64,000 nucleotides of DNA from Rhizobium sp. 11515TR (GTDB taxonomy: Bacteria > Pseudomonadota > Alphaproteobacteria > Rhizobiales > Rhizobiaceae). The DNA lies in NCBI RefSeq assembly GCF_002277895.1, contig NZ_CP022998.1, positions 372,001 through 436,000 of the forward strand, written 5' to 3'. The stretch's first letter is position 1. Each line of letters opens with the position of its first letter. Below, one piece after another: positions 8,390-16,755 of this stretch. A program made the translations under genes and the position numbers. Under the pieces are notes generated by a model. It was not told where the DNA came from. It made no database searches and was given only the letters and a program-made list of their open reading frames with translations.

Positions 8390-9369
8390 AAGCGATCATC
8401 TTCGACGACTTTGGTGGGCCGGATGTGCTCCGGCTTGCCGAGGTTCCCTATCCCGAGCTCCGGCCGACCGACATCCTCGTGAAGGTCATGGCATCTGGCG
8501 TCAATCGGGCTGACCTCCTTCAGCGCGAAGGCCATTACGGCTCGCGCGCCTTTGGAGACAGCCCTATCCTCGGCCTCGAGGTCGCCGGGGGGGTCATCGC
8601 TGTCGGCGGAGCCGTCTCGAAGTTTTCTGTCGGCGATCTTGCTATGTCGATCGTCGGCGGCGGAGCCTATGCGGAAGTTGCCAGAGCAGACAGTGGCCTG
8701 TCTGTCCACATACCAGGTGCTATGTCCTATGTAGAAGCGGCGGCTGTCATGGAGAGCTTCGTTACCGCCTACGAAGCTCTGTGCCATCTCGGCCAGATAC
8801 GGCCACAGGAGATCGTGCTTGTCCATGCCGCCGCCGGTGGGATCGGATCTGCAGTGGTCCAGCTTGCGGTGGCGATGGGAGCCAGAGTGTTCGCAACCGC
8901 CTCCGACAGCAATATCGACAAGGTTCGTTCTCTTGGCGCCGAGGCTGTGTGGGATTACCACCGGCAGGATTTCGAGGCGGAGATCATCGATGCTACTGGA
9001 TCCTGCGGCGCCGATCTAATCATCGACTTCGTTGGCGGAAACTACTTGGCCCGCAATATCCGCAGCCTTGCTGAAGGCGGGCGTCTGGTGCAGGTCGGAC
9101 TGCTCGGACGGGACGACAGCGCGATCATTCCGCTCGACACGGTGCTCTACAAGCACCTGAGGGTGATCGGGACTGTTATGAAGTCGCGCGTCATTGAGGA
9201 AAAGCGCGCCATGGTTCGGCGTTTTGCGGAGAACGCGCTACCGATGTTCGGTGACGGAAGGCTTCGACCACTCGTCGGGGAAGTCTTTCCACTTGATAGA
9301 GCCGCAGATGCCCATCGTCGCATGGAAGCAGGTGGTGGGTTTGGGAAGGTGGTTCTTGAGGCGGGATGA
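8386..9369 (+). CDS. Zinc-independent NADPH:quinone oxidoreductase (MDR family)
   Basis: The 327-residue enzyme begins MKAIIFDDFGGPDVLRL. It has the GroES-like N-terminal domain (SGVNRADLLQREGHYG, ILGLEVAG) and a Rossmann domain with AAAGGIGSAVVQLAVAMGA, followed by GADLIIDFVGG. The catalytic-zinc cysteine motif of alcohol dehydrogenases is missing, as in quinone oxidoreductases of the QOR/PIG3 type, which reduce quinones or enones with NADPH. ATG 8386 is used because GGGAGGAAAAGG precedes it and it overlaps the stop of the SRPBCC-like gene by four bases. Longer in-frame starts near 8095 lie inside the upstream gene. Confidence 0.88.
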   Translation: MKAIIFDDFGGPDVLRLAEVPYPELRPTDILVKVMASGVNRADLLQREGHYGSRAFGDSPILGLEVAGGVIAVGGAVSKFSVGDLAMSIVGGGAYAEVARADSGLSVHIPGAMSYVEAAAVMESFVTAYEALCHLGQIRPQEIVLVHAAAGGIGSAVVQLAVAMGARVFATASDSNIDKVRSLGAEAVWDYHRQDFEAEIIDATGSCGADLIIDFVGGNYLARNIRSLAEGGRLVQVGLLGRDDSAIIPLDTVLYKHLRVIGTVMKSRVIEEKRAMVRRFAENALPMFGDGRLRPLVGEVFPLDRAADAHRRMEAGGGFGKVVLEAG

Positions 9370-9653
9370 ACGGGGGGAAGGGGTGAGCTCTTGATAAGGA
9401 ATCGAACCGCTGTTTTCGTGTCGCATCCCATATCATCAATGGCTTAGGCACCCGATCCGGCATAGTCGGATTTATGGAACAGAAAGCAAAGAAGATTCCG
9501 CGCCGACTCGTGTATCTGCAATTGTGGCGTGTAGCCGCAAGTCGAAGCGGTTCCTCTGCTTGGCGATCGCTCGCCTGCAGCTCGGTCCAGCCGGAGTCTT
9601 GCCGTTGCGGCTAGAAAACCGGTCGAGATGCAATCAGATGATGCAGACGATTT

Positions 9654-10079
9654 TTATGCCGACGTATCCCAAGGATTCACGAGCGCGATACCCATGCCCT
9701 CGAAATCCTTGATATTGCGCGTGACTAGCGTCATCCGACGGGTGACGGCTGTCGCCGCAATATAGGCGTCATTGATCGGCTTGGGATTTGGCACATGCCA
9801 TTTCGCCGCCTGAACAGCCGCCGCCTCATCCAGGGGCAGGATGCGGCCGGAAAACGCCATGAGAACGGTATGTTCCAGCCAGTTGCGCAGCACCTTTCCG
9901 GCGGCGGCATCGTTATGCTCCACCAACCGGACGCCAATCTCCAGTTCGTGCAGGACAACGGAGGAAATGAAGGTCTCGGCCGGATCGACGGTTTCGTTCC
10001 AGACGACGACGTTGGGATCAGCCTTGCCGCTCGCGACCTTGCGCAGCTCGGACACGACATTAGTATCGAGCAACAGCAT
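9654..10079 (-). CDS. VapC-type PIN-domain toxin
   Basis: The 141-residue PIN domain ribonuclease begins MLLLDTNVVSELRK (D5), has a conserved acidic HELEIGVRLVE in the middle, and INDAYIAATAV and LVTRNIKDFEGMGI near the end. These supply the usual acidic metal-binding cluster. VapC toxins cleave RNA, commonly initiator tRNA or rRNA loops, when not held by antitoxin. Start ATG 10079 overlaps the antitoxin stop by one base (TGATG), the normal arrangement for coupled expression. Resembles the FitB/VapC group. Confidence 0.9.
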   Translation of the reverse strand: MLLLDTNVVSELRKVASGKADPNVVVWNETVDPAETFISSVVLHELEIGVRLVEHNDAAAGKVLRNWLEHTVLMAFSGRILPLDEAAAVQAAKWHVPNPKPINDAYIAATAVTRRMTLVTRNIKDFEGMGIALVNPWDTSA

Positions 10080-10333
10080 CAGGACAGATCAACCGACTGG
10101 GCACGTTCCATGCGCTGCGGGAGCGGCAAGTCAACATCTTCCGCCCCCGGCGCTGCCAACATGTCACCAAGCGTTCGCATTCTGCCTGTAAGCCGTTTGT
10201 ATTCATCGAACGACAAAAGGACATGCGCAGGCCGACCCCTGTCGGTGATAATGACAGGCCCGTCCTTGGTGGCGCGCTTTGCGCGCCCAAGGTCCTGATT
10301 AAGTTCTCGTCCTGAAAGCGTGGTGACGGTCAT
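10079..10333 (-). CDS. Phd/YefM-type antitoxin of the VapC pair
   Basis: The 84-residue protein starts MTVTTLSGRELNQDLGRAKRA, a Phd/YefM DNA-binding fold, with VIITDRGRPAHVLLSFDEYKRL typical of the family, and a disordered acidic C-terminus (AAPGAEDVDLPLPQ) for toxin binding. ATG 10333 is preferred: GGAGG lies 7 nt upstream and the longer frame to 10369 would translate through the operator palindrome. The gene is first in the two-gene unit and likely represses it. Confidence 0.9.
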   Translation of the reverse strand: MTVTTLSGRELNQDLGRAKRATKDGPVIITDRGRPAHVLLSFDEYKRLTGRMRTLGDMLAAPGAEDVDLPLPQRMERAQSVDLS

Positions 10334-10351
10334 AGCGAACCTCCGAGAATC

Positions 10352-10367
10352 GTGGTTACGTAACCAC
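10352..10367. promoter_or_regulatory. Perfect 16-bp palindrome, likely toxin-antitoxin operator
   Basis: GTGGTTACGTAACCAC is fully self-complementary and lies directly downstream of the predicted -10 box, 19 bp before the antitoxin start. Palindromes at this position are the usual binding site for Phd/VapB dimers in autoregulation. Confidence 0.7.
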
Positions 10368-10395
10368 ATTTAATCCGCATGGACCGGTGTTGCAA
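10368..10395 (-). promoter_or_regulatory. Predicted promoter of the vapBC-type operon
   Basis: On the minus strand TTGCAA (10395-10390) and TTAAAT (10373-10368) are spaced by 16 bp, each matching the sigma-70 consensus at four of six positions. The operator palindrome abuts the -10 box. Confidence 0.5.
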
Positions 10396-10594
10396 GATGG
10401 AGCGGTTCGCTGGGCAGCGTCCGAACGCCGACTTGAATGTTATTGACCGCGCCAGCGCGACGTGAACCGAGTGTTGTTGGCGTTGGTGCATGGATCGTTC
10501 ATCACGGCTGAAGTACTCGATCCCGATCGGAACAAGCCAGCCTTCTGATTATGCCTTTTAAGCACATCGCCTCCGTCCCCATCATATCAGCGAG

Positions 10595-10780
10595 ATGAAG
10601 TTCAAGGCCACAAACTACATGGAATACGAGGCAGGTCTCCAGCGGCTCGGCAGCCTGACCCTTTGGATGACGCCGGGGGCTCTGTCGTCCCGGCAGGCGA
10701 CGAAGCGGACAACGCCCCGTGGCCAGTCGCGCTATTCCGATTTGGCGATCGAGACCGTCTTGACGACATGGCAGCGGATA
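10595..10780 (+). pseudogene. IS5-family transposase, N-terminal fragment
   Basis: The frame starting ATG 10595 gives MKFKATNYMEYEAGLQRLGS, then LTLWMTPGALSS, a short linker and RYSDLAIETVLT. This is the conserved N-terminal pattern of IS5-type DDE transposases (YKTTNWREY...RGSLT.W.D, RYSDLAI.T). After ETVLT the match stops and the frame ends at 10828 without the DDE catalytic domain. No terminal inverted repeats were recognised. It is a remnant of a past insertion next to the toxin-antitoxin genes. Confidence 0.65.
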
Positions 10781-10828
10781 TCAGAAATTACTGCCTCTGC
10801 GGCGATGGACGTGACGTGGTGCCTCTGA

Positions 10829-11106
10829 GCCTCGTTGAAGCTGACATACACTCTGGGAGGCTGCGGAATCTACGGTCCGATCCGAACTTGGCATACACAT
10901 TCCTGCTTTATTGCGTGTCAATCAGCACCGAAATTGGATCAGTATTACCCCGCCAGAGGGGTCAACATTCCATGCTTAAACACATGCTTAGTGTTGGCTT
11001 CAACGTGAGCGCCTCGAACAGCATAAACCTTTTGCCATAAAGAACCAGGTAGCCGCGCCCCAGAGAAATGTCCGCTAAAGGTGGACAGTACAACCATTAG
11101 GTAGAC
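10829..11106. other. Non-coding remnant DNA after the IS5 fragment
   Basis: No gene is supported. A small inverted repeat TGTCC...GGACA with a 9-nt spacer (about 11069-11087) and the T/A-rich stretch near 10970 could be further decayed mobile-element ends, but nothing decisive is visible. Confidence 0.4.
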
Positions 11107-12054
11107 TCAGACGTGAGGCGGCTGAACCGCCTGATCCACACGTACCGGACGGCCAGTGCCAAGCAGGTGTGAATTTTCGACGAGGTAGTCAACGAAACAC
11201 CTGATACGCACCGGCATGTGGGCTCCGCCGACGAATACCGCATGGATCTCTTCCACTTCGCCGGGATTGAACTCCTCGAGAAGCGGCACGAGTTGTCCAG
11301 ACCGAATTGCGTCCTCGACGGTCTGCGTTCCCACGCGCGTAATTCCCACACCCTCTGCGGCGAGTTGCCCCAGCGTCTCGCCATTGTTTGCTTCTACACT
11401 GCCTTTGATAGTCAAACGATAATCGAGCCCGTCTTTCCGAAACGGCCAGGTTGGGGCGGCTCGCTTGAAGTTGAACCCTAGGCAGTCGTGATCATGAAGG
11501 TCCTCTGGAACCTGCGGCGTGCCCCGACGTGCGAGGTATTCCGGGGATGCGACGATCACCTTGCGCGTTTCGCCGAGCTTTCGCGCGGTCAACGCCTCAT
11601 CGGTCACGGGACCGAAGCGGATGCCAACGTCCGCTTGCCCTGCGGCGATGTTCACGATCGTGTCGGTGAGGTTGACGTCGAGCAAGATGCCGGGATACCG
11701 CCTGATAAACTCGCCCAGAAGCGGGACCAGCGATAGTCTCCCGTACTGGATGGACGTGGTCACCCGAAGACGACCGCGCGGGGAACTCCGGTCGGAGATC
11801 ATCTGCTCGGTTTCGCGGAGATCCGCGAGAATTCTGCGCGCCGCCGATAGATAGGCGGTGCCCTCCGGCGTAATTGTCAGCAATCGAGTACTGCGCAGCA
11901 GCAGCCGGACCCCAAGCCTTGCTTCGATGCGATCGACGATCCTGGCAACCGAAGATGGCGCAAGACCGAGCCGGCGGCCGGCCGCGGAGAAGCTTCCCGC
12001 TTCGGCGACTAACGTGAACATCTCAAGATCACCTGTCACTTCCATCCCATCCAT
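11107..12054 (-). CDS. LysR-family transcriptional regulator
   Basis: The 315-residue protein has the N-terminal winged helix (LEMFTLVAEAGSFSAAGRRL, PSSVARIVDRIEARLGVRLL) and a periplasmic-binding-like effector domain (ADVGIRFGPVTDEALTARKLG, VASPEYLARRG). The end VRIRCFVDYLVEN is standard, followed by about 20 extra residues. ATG 12054 has AGGA 8 nt before it. It is divergent from the epoxide hydrolase operon at 12198 with a LysR-type palindrome in between, and is inferred to control it. Confidence 0.9.
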   Translation of the reverse strand: MDGMEVTGDLEMFTLVAEAGSFSAAGRRLGLAPSSVARIVDRIEARLGVRLLLRSTRLLTITPEGTAYLSAARRILADLRETEQMISDRSSPRGRLRVTTSIQYGRLSLVPLLGEFIRRYPGILLDVNLTDTIVNIAAGQADVGIRFGPVTDEALTARKLGETRKVIVASPEYLARRGTPQVPEDLHDHDCLGFNFKRAAPTWPFRKDGLDYRLTIKGSVEANNGETLGQLAAEGVGITRVGTQTVEDAIRSGQLVPLLEEFNPGEVEEIHAVFVGGAHMPVRIRCFVDYLVENSHLLGTGRPVRVDQAVQPPHV

Positions 12055-12121
12055 TTATGCGTCCTGCGCAAAAGATTTTCGCGGAAAGATGGGATACACA
12101 GGCCAAAAGAAAAGCCCATCT

Positions 12122-12144
12122 TTGCGTCTGATCGAATGATGCAA
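12122..12144. promoter_or_regulatory. Inverted repeat, candidate LysR binding site
   Basis: TTGCGTC and GATGCAA flank a 9-bp spacer, matching at six of seven paired positions, between the LysR start (12054) and the epoxide hydrolase start (12198). Position and shape fit a LysR recognition site. Confidence 0.45.
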
Positions 12145-12197
12145 CCTTCCGTTCGTGGAGCTAACCCGCGGTCGAATAAATTGGAGGGCAAAACAGG

Positions 12198-13337
12198 ATG
12201 ATCTCGCCATTTAAGATCCACATATCGGATGAACGCCTCGCTGCGATCCGCGATAAGGTCGAGGCGTATGACTGGTCTCAGCTTGCCGACGTCGGCGGCT
12301 GGTCGGCAGGGGTCGGGGTGCGTGACCTCAAGCGCTTGGTAGCCTACTGGCTCGACAGATACGACTGGCGTGAGGTCGAGCAGCGTCTCAACCGGCTTCC
12401 GAATTTCAAGACGGATGTGGAGGGCGAAGGAATTCACTTCCTCCACGCCAAAGGCGATGGCGCCAAGTCACCTGTCCTCCTTCTGCATGGTTGGCCGGGA
12501 TCCTATCTTGAGTTTGAACGCCTCATCGACCCGCTCGTCGCGGACGGGCACGACGTGGTCGTCCCTTCCCTCCCCGGTTTCGCGTTTTCACAGCCGATCA
12601 CGGGCGTCATCGGACCACGGCGGGCAGCCGAACTGATGCATGTGCTGATGATGAGGCTGTTTCCAGGTCGCCGTTACGTCGTGCAGGGAGGAGACTGGGG
12701 CGCTGGGATCGCAAGTTGGATGGCTTATAGTCAGCCAGACGCGTTGCTTGGGTTCCACCTTAACATGGTCGGTGTGCTGGCCAAGGATGTTGTCCCGACT
12801 ACCCCGGAAGAGGAGGATCTGCTCAGAAGGCGAGCCGTGATCCTGGACTGGGAGACGGGCTATAATCACGAACAGGAGACTCGCCCGCAGACGCTGGGGG
12901 TGGCGCTTGCCGACAGCCCGGTCGGAGCGGCTGGATGGATATTGGAAAAATTTGGCAAGTGGGCCGACCTGGGGACGACGGCAGACGGTAGTCCAGATCT
13001 CTGGAGCAAGTTCTCCGAAGATGAATTGCTGACCAACATCATGCTCTACCTGGCACCGTCATCGGTTGTTACTTCGACCTGGATCTATCACGGCAAGCGT
13101 CTGGAGGGATCGCAGACATTTCCGGAAGGCACCCGCATCGAGGTCCCAATGGGCGTAGCTGCGTTCCCCGACCCGGTATTCCTCCCTCCACCTAGGTCGC
13201 TTGCCGAAAAGACCTACAACGTCGTTCATTGGAGCGGGATGGCCAAGGGCGGCCACTTCGCTGCCCTTGAGCAACCGGAATTGATGCTCGCGGATCTGCG
13301 GACGTTCATCGCAAGGGTTGAGGGAAGCAAGCGTTGA
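12198..13337 (+). CDS. Epoxide hydrolase (EHN domain plus alpha/beta hydrolase)
   Basis: The 379-residue enzyme has the EHN N-terminal domain of microsomal-type epoxide hydrolases (about 3-100: FKIHISDERLAAIRDKV, LVAYWLDRYDWREVE) and an alpha/beta hydrolase core: oxyanion HGWPGSYLEF (97-106), nucleophile D166 in GGDWGAGI, lid Tyr in TSTWIYHGKR and catalytic H353 in GGHFAALEQPE. It opens epoxides to diols through an alkyl-enzyme ester. Strong SD GGAGG precedes ATG 12198. First gene of a three-gene operon; the next starts within its stop codon. Confidence 0.92.
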   Translation: MISPFKIHISDERLAAIRDKVEAYDWSQLADVGGWSAGVGVRDLKRLVAYWLDRYDWREVEQRLNRLPNFKTDVEGEGIHFLHAKGDGAKSPVLLLHGWPGSYLEFERLIDPLVADGHDVVVPSLPGFAFSQPITGVIGPRRAAELMHVLMMRLFPGRRYVVQGGDWGAGIASWMAYSQPDALLGFHLNMVGVLAKDVVPTTPEEEDLLRRRAVILDWETGYNHEQETRPQTLGVALADSPVGAAGWILEKFGKWADLGTTADGSPDLWSKFSEDELLTNIMLYLAPSSVVTSTWIYHGKRLEGSQTFPEGTRIEVPMGVAAFPDPVFLPPPRSLAEKTYNVVHWSGMAKGGHFAALEQPELMLADLRTFIARVEGSKR

Positions 13338-14242
13338 GCGCGGCGAACGGAACAGCCACGAAGACCGTTGAGACGGGCACCCTTTCCATCGGTTACCTTG
13401 AACACGGGGCGCCCGACGGATGGCCGGTCGTTCTCTCACACGGATTTCCATACGACGTGCACGCGTTCGATGAAGTCGGCCGGACTTTGACGCGGGCCGG
13501 GGCGCGGGTCATTGTACCATATACTCGTGGTTTCGGACCGACGCGCTTCCTGTCGGACGAAACGCCTCGCAGCGGACAGCAGGCCGCCCGCGGCCTTGAT
13601 ATCGTCGAACTGATCGACGCGCTTGGGATCAAGCGGCCCATTCTTGGCGGCTTCGACTGGGGTGGAAATGCCTCATGCGTGGCGGCAGCCCTATGGCCGG
13701 AACAGATCGGCGGCTTGGTATCCTATGCTGGCTACGACATCATTGACGTCAACGAGCAACGGCACCCTGTGGCCCCCGCATTGGAAAAAGTCTTCTGGTA
13801 TCAGCACCTGTTCCAGACGGAGCGTGGACGCGAGTGCCTGTCGCAACACCGCCGGGATCTCTGCCGGATGCTATGGAGCGAGTGGTCTCCAGCCTGGCGG
13901 TTTGATGATGCGACTTTTGCCAGGTCGGCCGAAGCGTTCGAAAATCCTGATTTCGCGGACGTCGTCATTAGCTGCTATCGCCATTCTTTCGGCCTTGAGG
14001 CCGGTGAGATGGCAATGCAGGAGTTCGAGGTCAGACTGGCCCAGAAGCCCGCAATCGCCGTGCCGGCTGTCACAATTGACGGGACCAATGACCCCCTGAA
14101 ACCCGGTGGGACGTCGGACCATGCAAAAATGTTTGTCGGGTTTCATGAACACCGCGTCGTCAACGCCGGACATAACGTGCCACAGGAGCGACCCGAGGAG
14201 TTCGCGAGCGCTGTCATCAGGGTCCACCAGCAGATCAGTTGA
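13334..14242 (+). CDS. Alpha/beta hydrolase with Asp nucleophile (epoxide hydrolase/dehalogenase type)
   Basis: The 302-residue product starts at TTG 13334, overlapping the upstream TGA (TTGA), which indicates coupled translation. Core motifs: HGFPYDVHAFDEVG (36-49), nucleophile elbow GGFDWGGNAS with D108, a lid, late acid near DGTNDPLKPGG and catalytic His in NAGHNVPQERPEEF. Asp in the elbow points to C-O or C-halogen bond hydrolysis (soluble epoxide hydrolase or haloacid-type dehalogenase) rather than an esterase. Cytoplasmic; no signal. Confidence 0.88.
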   Translation: MSAANGTATKTVETGTLSIGYLEHGAPDGWPVVLSHGFPYDVHAFDEVGRTLTRAGARVIVPYTRGFGPTRFLSDETPRSGQQAARGLDIVELIDALGIKRPILGGFDWGGNASCVAAALWPEQIGGLVSYAGYDIIDVNEQRHPVAPALEKVFWYQHLFQTERGRECLSQHRRDLCRMLWSEWSPAWRFDDATFARSAEAFENPDFADVVISCYRHSFGLEAGEMAMQEFEVRLAQKPAIAVPAVTIDGTNDPLKPGGTSDHAKMFVGFHEHRVVNAGHNVPQERPEEFASAVIRVHQQIS

Positions 14243-14260
14243 AGCCCCAGGAGGAACGAG

Positions 14261-14653
14261 ATGACGGCCCCACTTTCGGAATTGTATCAAGAATATATCG
14301 ACTGCCTCAATAACCGGGACTGGGGCAGCCTGGCGAACTACCTCGATATCGATGTCGCCTACAACGGAGAGATCGTCGGCGTTGATGCGTATCGGCGGGC
14401 GCGGGAGAAAGAGGCTCATGAGATCCCCGACTTGTACTACAAAGTCGACATCCTGGTCTCGGACGATAATACGCTGGCGAGCCGTCTCGAATTTGACATC
14501 AGCCCAACCGGGGAGTTTCTCGGCCTTCCAGTCAATGGCCAGCGCGTGTCGTTCTGCGAGAACGTCTTTTACGAATATAAGGGCGGCAAGATCGTCCGGG
14601 TATGGTCGGTGCTCGACAAAGCCGCGATCGAGGCTCAGCTTTTCAAAAGCTGA
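14261..14653 (+). CDS. SnoaL-like (NTF2-fold) protein, ester-cyclase type
   Basis: The 130-residue cone-shaped NTF2-fold protein has the SnoaL pattern: LYQEYIDCLNNRDWGSLANYL, the middle VDILVSDDNTLASRLEFDI, and the end ENVFYEYKGGKIVRVWSVLDK. SnoaL-like proteins act as aldol cyclases, isomerases or ligand binders; the exact reaction cannot be read here. It is 18 bp after the alpha/beta hydrolase and has SD AGGAACGAG, so it is the third gene of the hydrolase operon. Confidence 0.88.
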   Translation: MTAPLSELYQEYIDCLNNRDWGSLANYLDIDVAYNGEIVGVDAYRRAREKEAHEIPDLYYKVDILVSDDNTLASRLEFDISPTGEFLGLPVNGQRVSFCENVFYEYKGGKIVRVWSVLDKAAIEAQLFKS

Positions 14654-14892
14654 GCCGGGCCGACTGCGAACAGGCTTTTTCAGAGACGGTATCCTTGGCA
14701 CCAGCTACCACCGTTGAAATAATCAGTCTCCTCAAGGTCGACGACAGCGCTTCAAAGTCGTTGCTCAGACATTTGCCTCAGAGATTGCATATGACCCTGA
14801 ACCATACCTTGAAGCGATGCCGGAAAACGTTGATTGTGAGTCGGCAGACTGGCGGCTCCCATTTCCTTCTCTATTTTGAATGATACCTGCCA

Positions 14893-15669
14893 CTATCGGA
14901 GCAGACCCTGGCCGCCGTCGACCCAGATCGGAGAGCCGGTGATATGCCTGGACTTACCGGACGCCAGGAAGGCGATGACGTCGGCGACATCTTCACTGCG
15001 TCCCGGACGCCCTCCGGTAATGGGTACCTGCCCATCGGGCCAGACCACAGGTATCGCTGTTTCGTCTTGTTTTCGGAGCTTGGTGTTCGCCTCGATGTTC
15101 GTCTCGATTTCACCCGGGCACACAGCGTTGATGCGAATATGGAAACGGGCAAGCTCGAGAGCGAGTTGCTGCACCATGGCGACCTGCCCAGCTTTCGTGG
15201 CCGTATAGGCTGTCGCGCCGGGTGTCGTGAAGGTCCTCGTCCCGTTGATGGACGATACAACAACGATGGATCCTCCGCCCGATCGCTTCAACTCGGGCAC
15301 GGTCGCGCGGATCGTCAGGAAAGTGCCGGTCAGGTTGACCGAAATCGTGTCGTTCCATTCCGAAAGCTTCAGATCGTCGATGGGCGCCCATACACCATTG
15401 ATGCCGGCATTGGCGACCACAACATCAAGGCGGCCATACTGCTTAACGAGCTGCCCCACAGCGGCATCCATCTGGCCTTCATCCGATACGTCCGCCAGAA
15501 GGGAGACGGCTTGCCCCCCGTTCGCCAGGATTTCCTGCACGGTGGTGGAAATCTCTTCTGGCGTGCGCCCGAGCGCACCGATTTTGTATCCCTCCGCGGC
15601 CAGACCCAAGGCCGCCGCTTTTCCGATTCCGGATCCCGCTCCAGTGACAAGGGCAACGGTTGGCTTCAT
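14893..15669 (-). CDS. Short-chain dehydrogenase/reductase
   Basis: The 258-residue classical SDR has the cofactor motif TGAGSGIG (10-17), structural NAGIN and active-site S-Y-K with VVSSING and YTATK, then a PGEIETNIE tail and C-terminal GSPIWVDGGQGL. ALGRTPEE after beta-2 points to NADP preference (Arg). It oxidises or reduces a secondary alcohol/ketone of unknown identity. Convergent with the hydrolase operon; no regulator adjacent. Confidence 0.9.
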   Translation of the reverse strand: MKPTVALVTGAGSGIGKAAALGLAAEGYKIGALGRTPEEISTTVQEILANGGQAVSLLADVSDEGQMDAAVGQLVKQYGRLDVVVANAGINGVWAPIDDLKLSEWNDTISVNLTGTFLTIRATVPELKRSGGGSIVVVSSINGTRTFTTPGATAYTATKAGQVAMVQQLALELARFHIRINAVCPGEIETNIEANTKLRKQDETAIPVVWPDGQVPITGGRPGRSEDVADVIAFLASGKSRHITGSPIWVDGGQGLLR

Positions 15670-16134
15670 AGCGAACTCCGAGTTGTTGAATGCGGTGAAA
15701 CCTCTGGATCAGCGGGGCTTCAGTACGGTGGATCGTTGTTTAGCTCGGTCGAGCAGATGCGAATGTGCTTGCCATGCATCTTCTCTCCCGGAGCCAAGGC
15801 GTAGCGATTCCTTTTAATGCCCTCTATCCATCAATTGCGTGCGGCGCGACAAAGATGCCCCCCGTGGCCTTCTCGTCAGACCGAGAGGTTGAGACACAGG
15901 CGGGCACGAGGCTCGATTGGTATCCCCGAGACCCTGGTTTGAATATCATCGAGATCAACGGGGCGCCGTAATCGAAACTCGATTACTTGGAAGTCAGCTT
16001 TGTCTCCTCCAGTCCAAAATCTGTGTAAGCTTGTCCGAATTTCACGAACCCGAGAGCGGTGCGGGTGGTATCACCTGAACCGAGTCCATATCAAGCTGAC
16101 GACTATATACTTATCGAGCTATCGACATACCTAC
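15670..16134. other. Intergenic region with one strong inverted repeat
   Basis: No gene is supported over these 465 bp. The only structure is the perfect hairpin GTAATCGA-AAC-TCGATTAC at 15968-15986, without a T-tract. A short plus-strand open frame at 15765-15971 lacks a ribosome binding site. Confidence 0.5.
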
Positions 16135-16659
16135 ATGACAAGATCGTTGTTCGCGGCAAGTGTCCTCGTGGTGGCTGGTTTCCTGTTCTCAAGTTCGGAC
16201 GCTCGTGCCCAATGCGCCGCAGGCATACCAGGCGCTGGCAATCCTGGCTGCATACCGCCATCAACGCCAAACTCTCCATACAATCCATCAGCTGATTACC
16301 CCTTACAAAACGGGTCCGACGATACTGTCCCGCCAAAATGGCGTGACAGTTGGGGGGCGGTTGCCATGGATGAGGGAACGGGAAGTGCTGGCGAAGCACG
16401 TAACCAATTGAGCAAAGCGGCCGCTACGGACATGGCAATGCGGCAATGCCGAATTGGCGGGCAGCACTGCAAAGTCATTATCGCCTACTACAATCAATGT
16501 GTCGCGATCGCGCAGGTCCAAGGACGAACTGGGTTTTTCATTGCCGCGAGCAGGGCGTATCAGAGCGACGCCGACCAGTATGTGATGTCCGAGTGCAGTA
16601 GCCATGGCACTTGCAAGGTCGTCTATCGTGCCTGTAGCGACGCGATTCGGATCCAGTGA
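16135..16659 (+). CDS. DUF4189-like exported protein
   Basis: The 174-residue protein begins MTRSLFAASVLVVAGFLFSS with cleavage after SSDARAQ, so it is secreted to the periplasm. The C-terminal half matches the DUF4189 pattern: WGAVAMDEGTGSAGEARNQL, MAMRQCRIGGQHCKVIIAYYNQCVAI and a last cysteine pair in CSSHGTCKVVYRACSDAI. Six or more cysteines suggest disulfides. ATG 16135 is used because the signal peptide starts there; a longer frame from 16000 has no signal. Function of the family is unknown. Confidence 0.8.
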   Translation: MTRSLFAASVLVVAGFLFSSSDARAQCAAGIPGAGNPGCIPPSTPNSPYNPSADYPLQNGSDDTVPPKWRDSWGAVAMDEGTGSAGEARNQLSKAAATDMAMRQCRIGGQHCKVIIAYYNQCVAIAQVQGRTGFFIAASRAYQSDADQYVMSECSSHGTCKVVYRACSDAIRIQ

Positions 16660-16755
16660 TCCGCGCGTGACCGTCTTTCTGCTTCGGTCCTGCCAGCCTG
16701 CTTAGATGACAAATTATGGCTTTGGAATATCGTTCAGTGCATAAATGGAGGACGA

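Noticed and set aside
9390..9425. tRNA T-arm-like sequence (minus strand GGTTCGATTCC)
   Set aside because: The flanking bases cannot form the T stem, and no anticodon arm or acceptor stem can be drawn.
10663..11040. 125-codon plus-strand frame overlapping the transposase fragment
   Set aside because: Its first third is the shadow frame of the IS5-type fragment and the rest has no likeness to any protein.
15765..15971. 68-codon plus-strand frame
   Set aside because: No ribosome site, no recognised family; isolated between convergent units.
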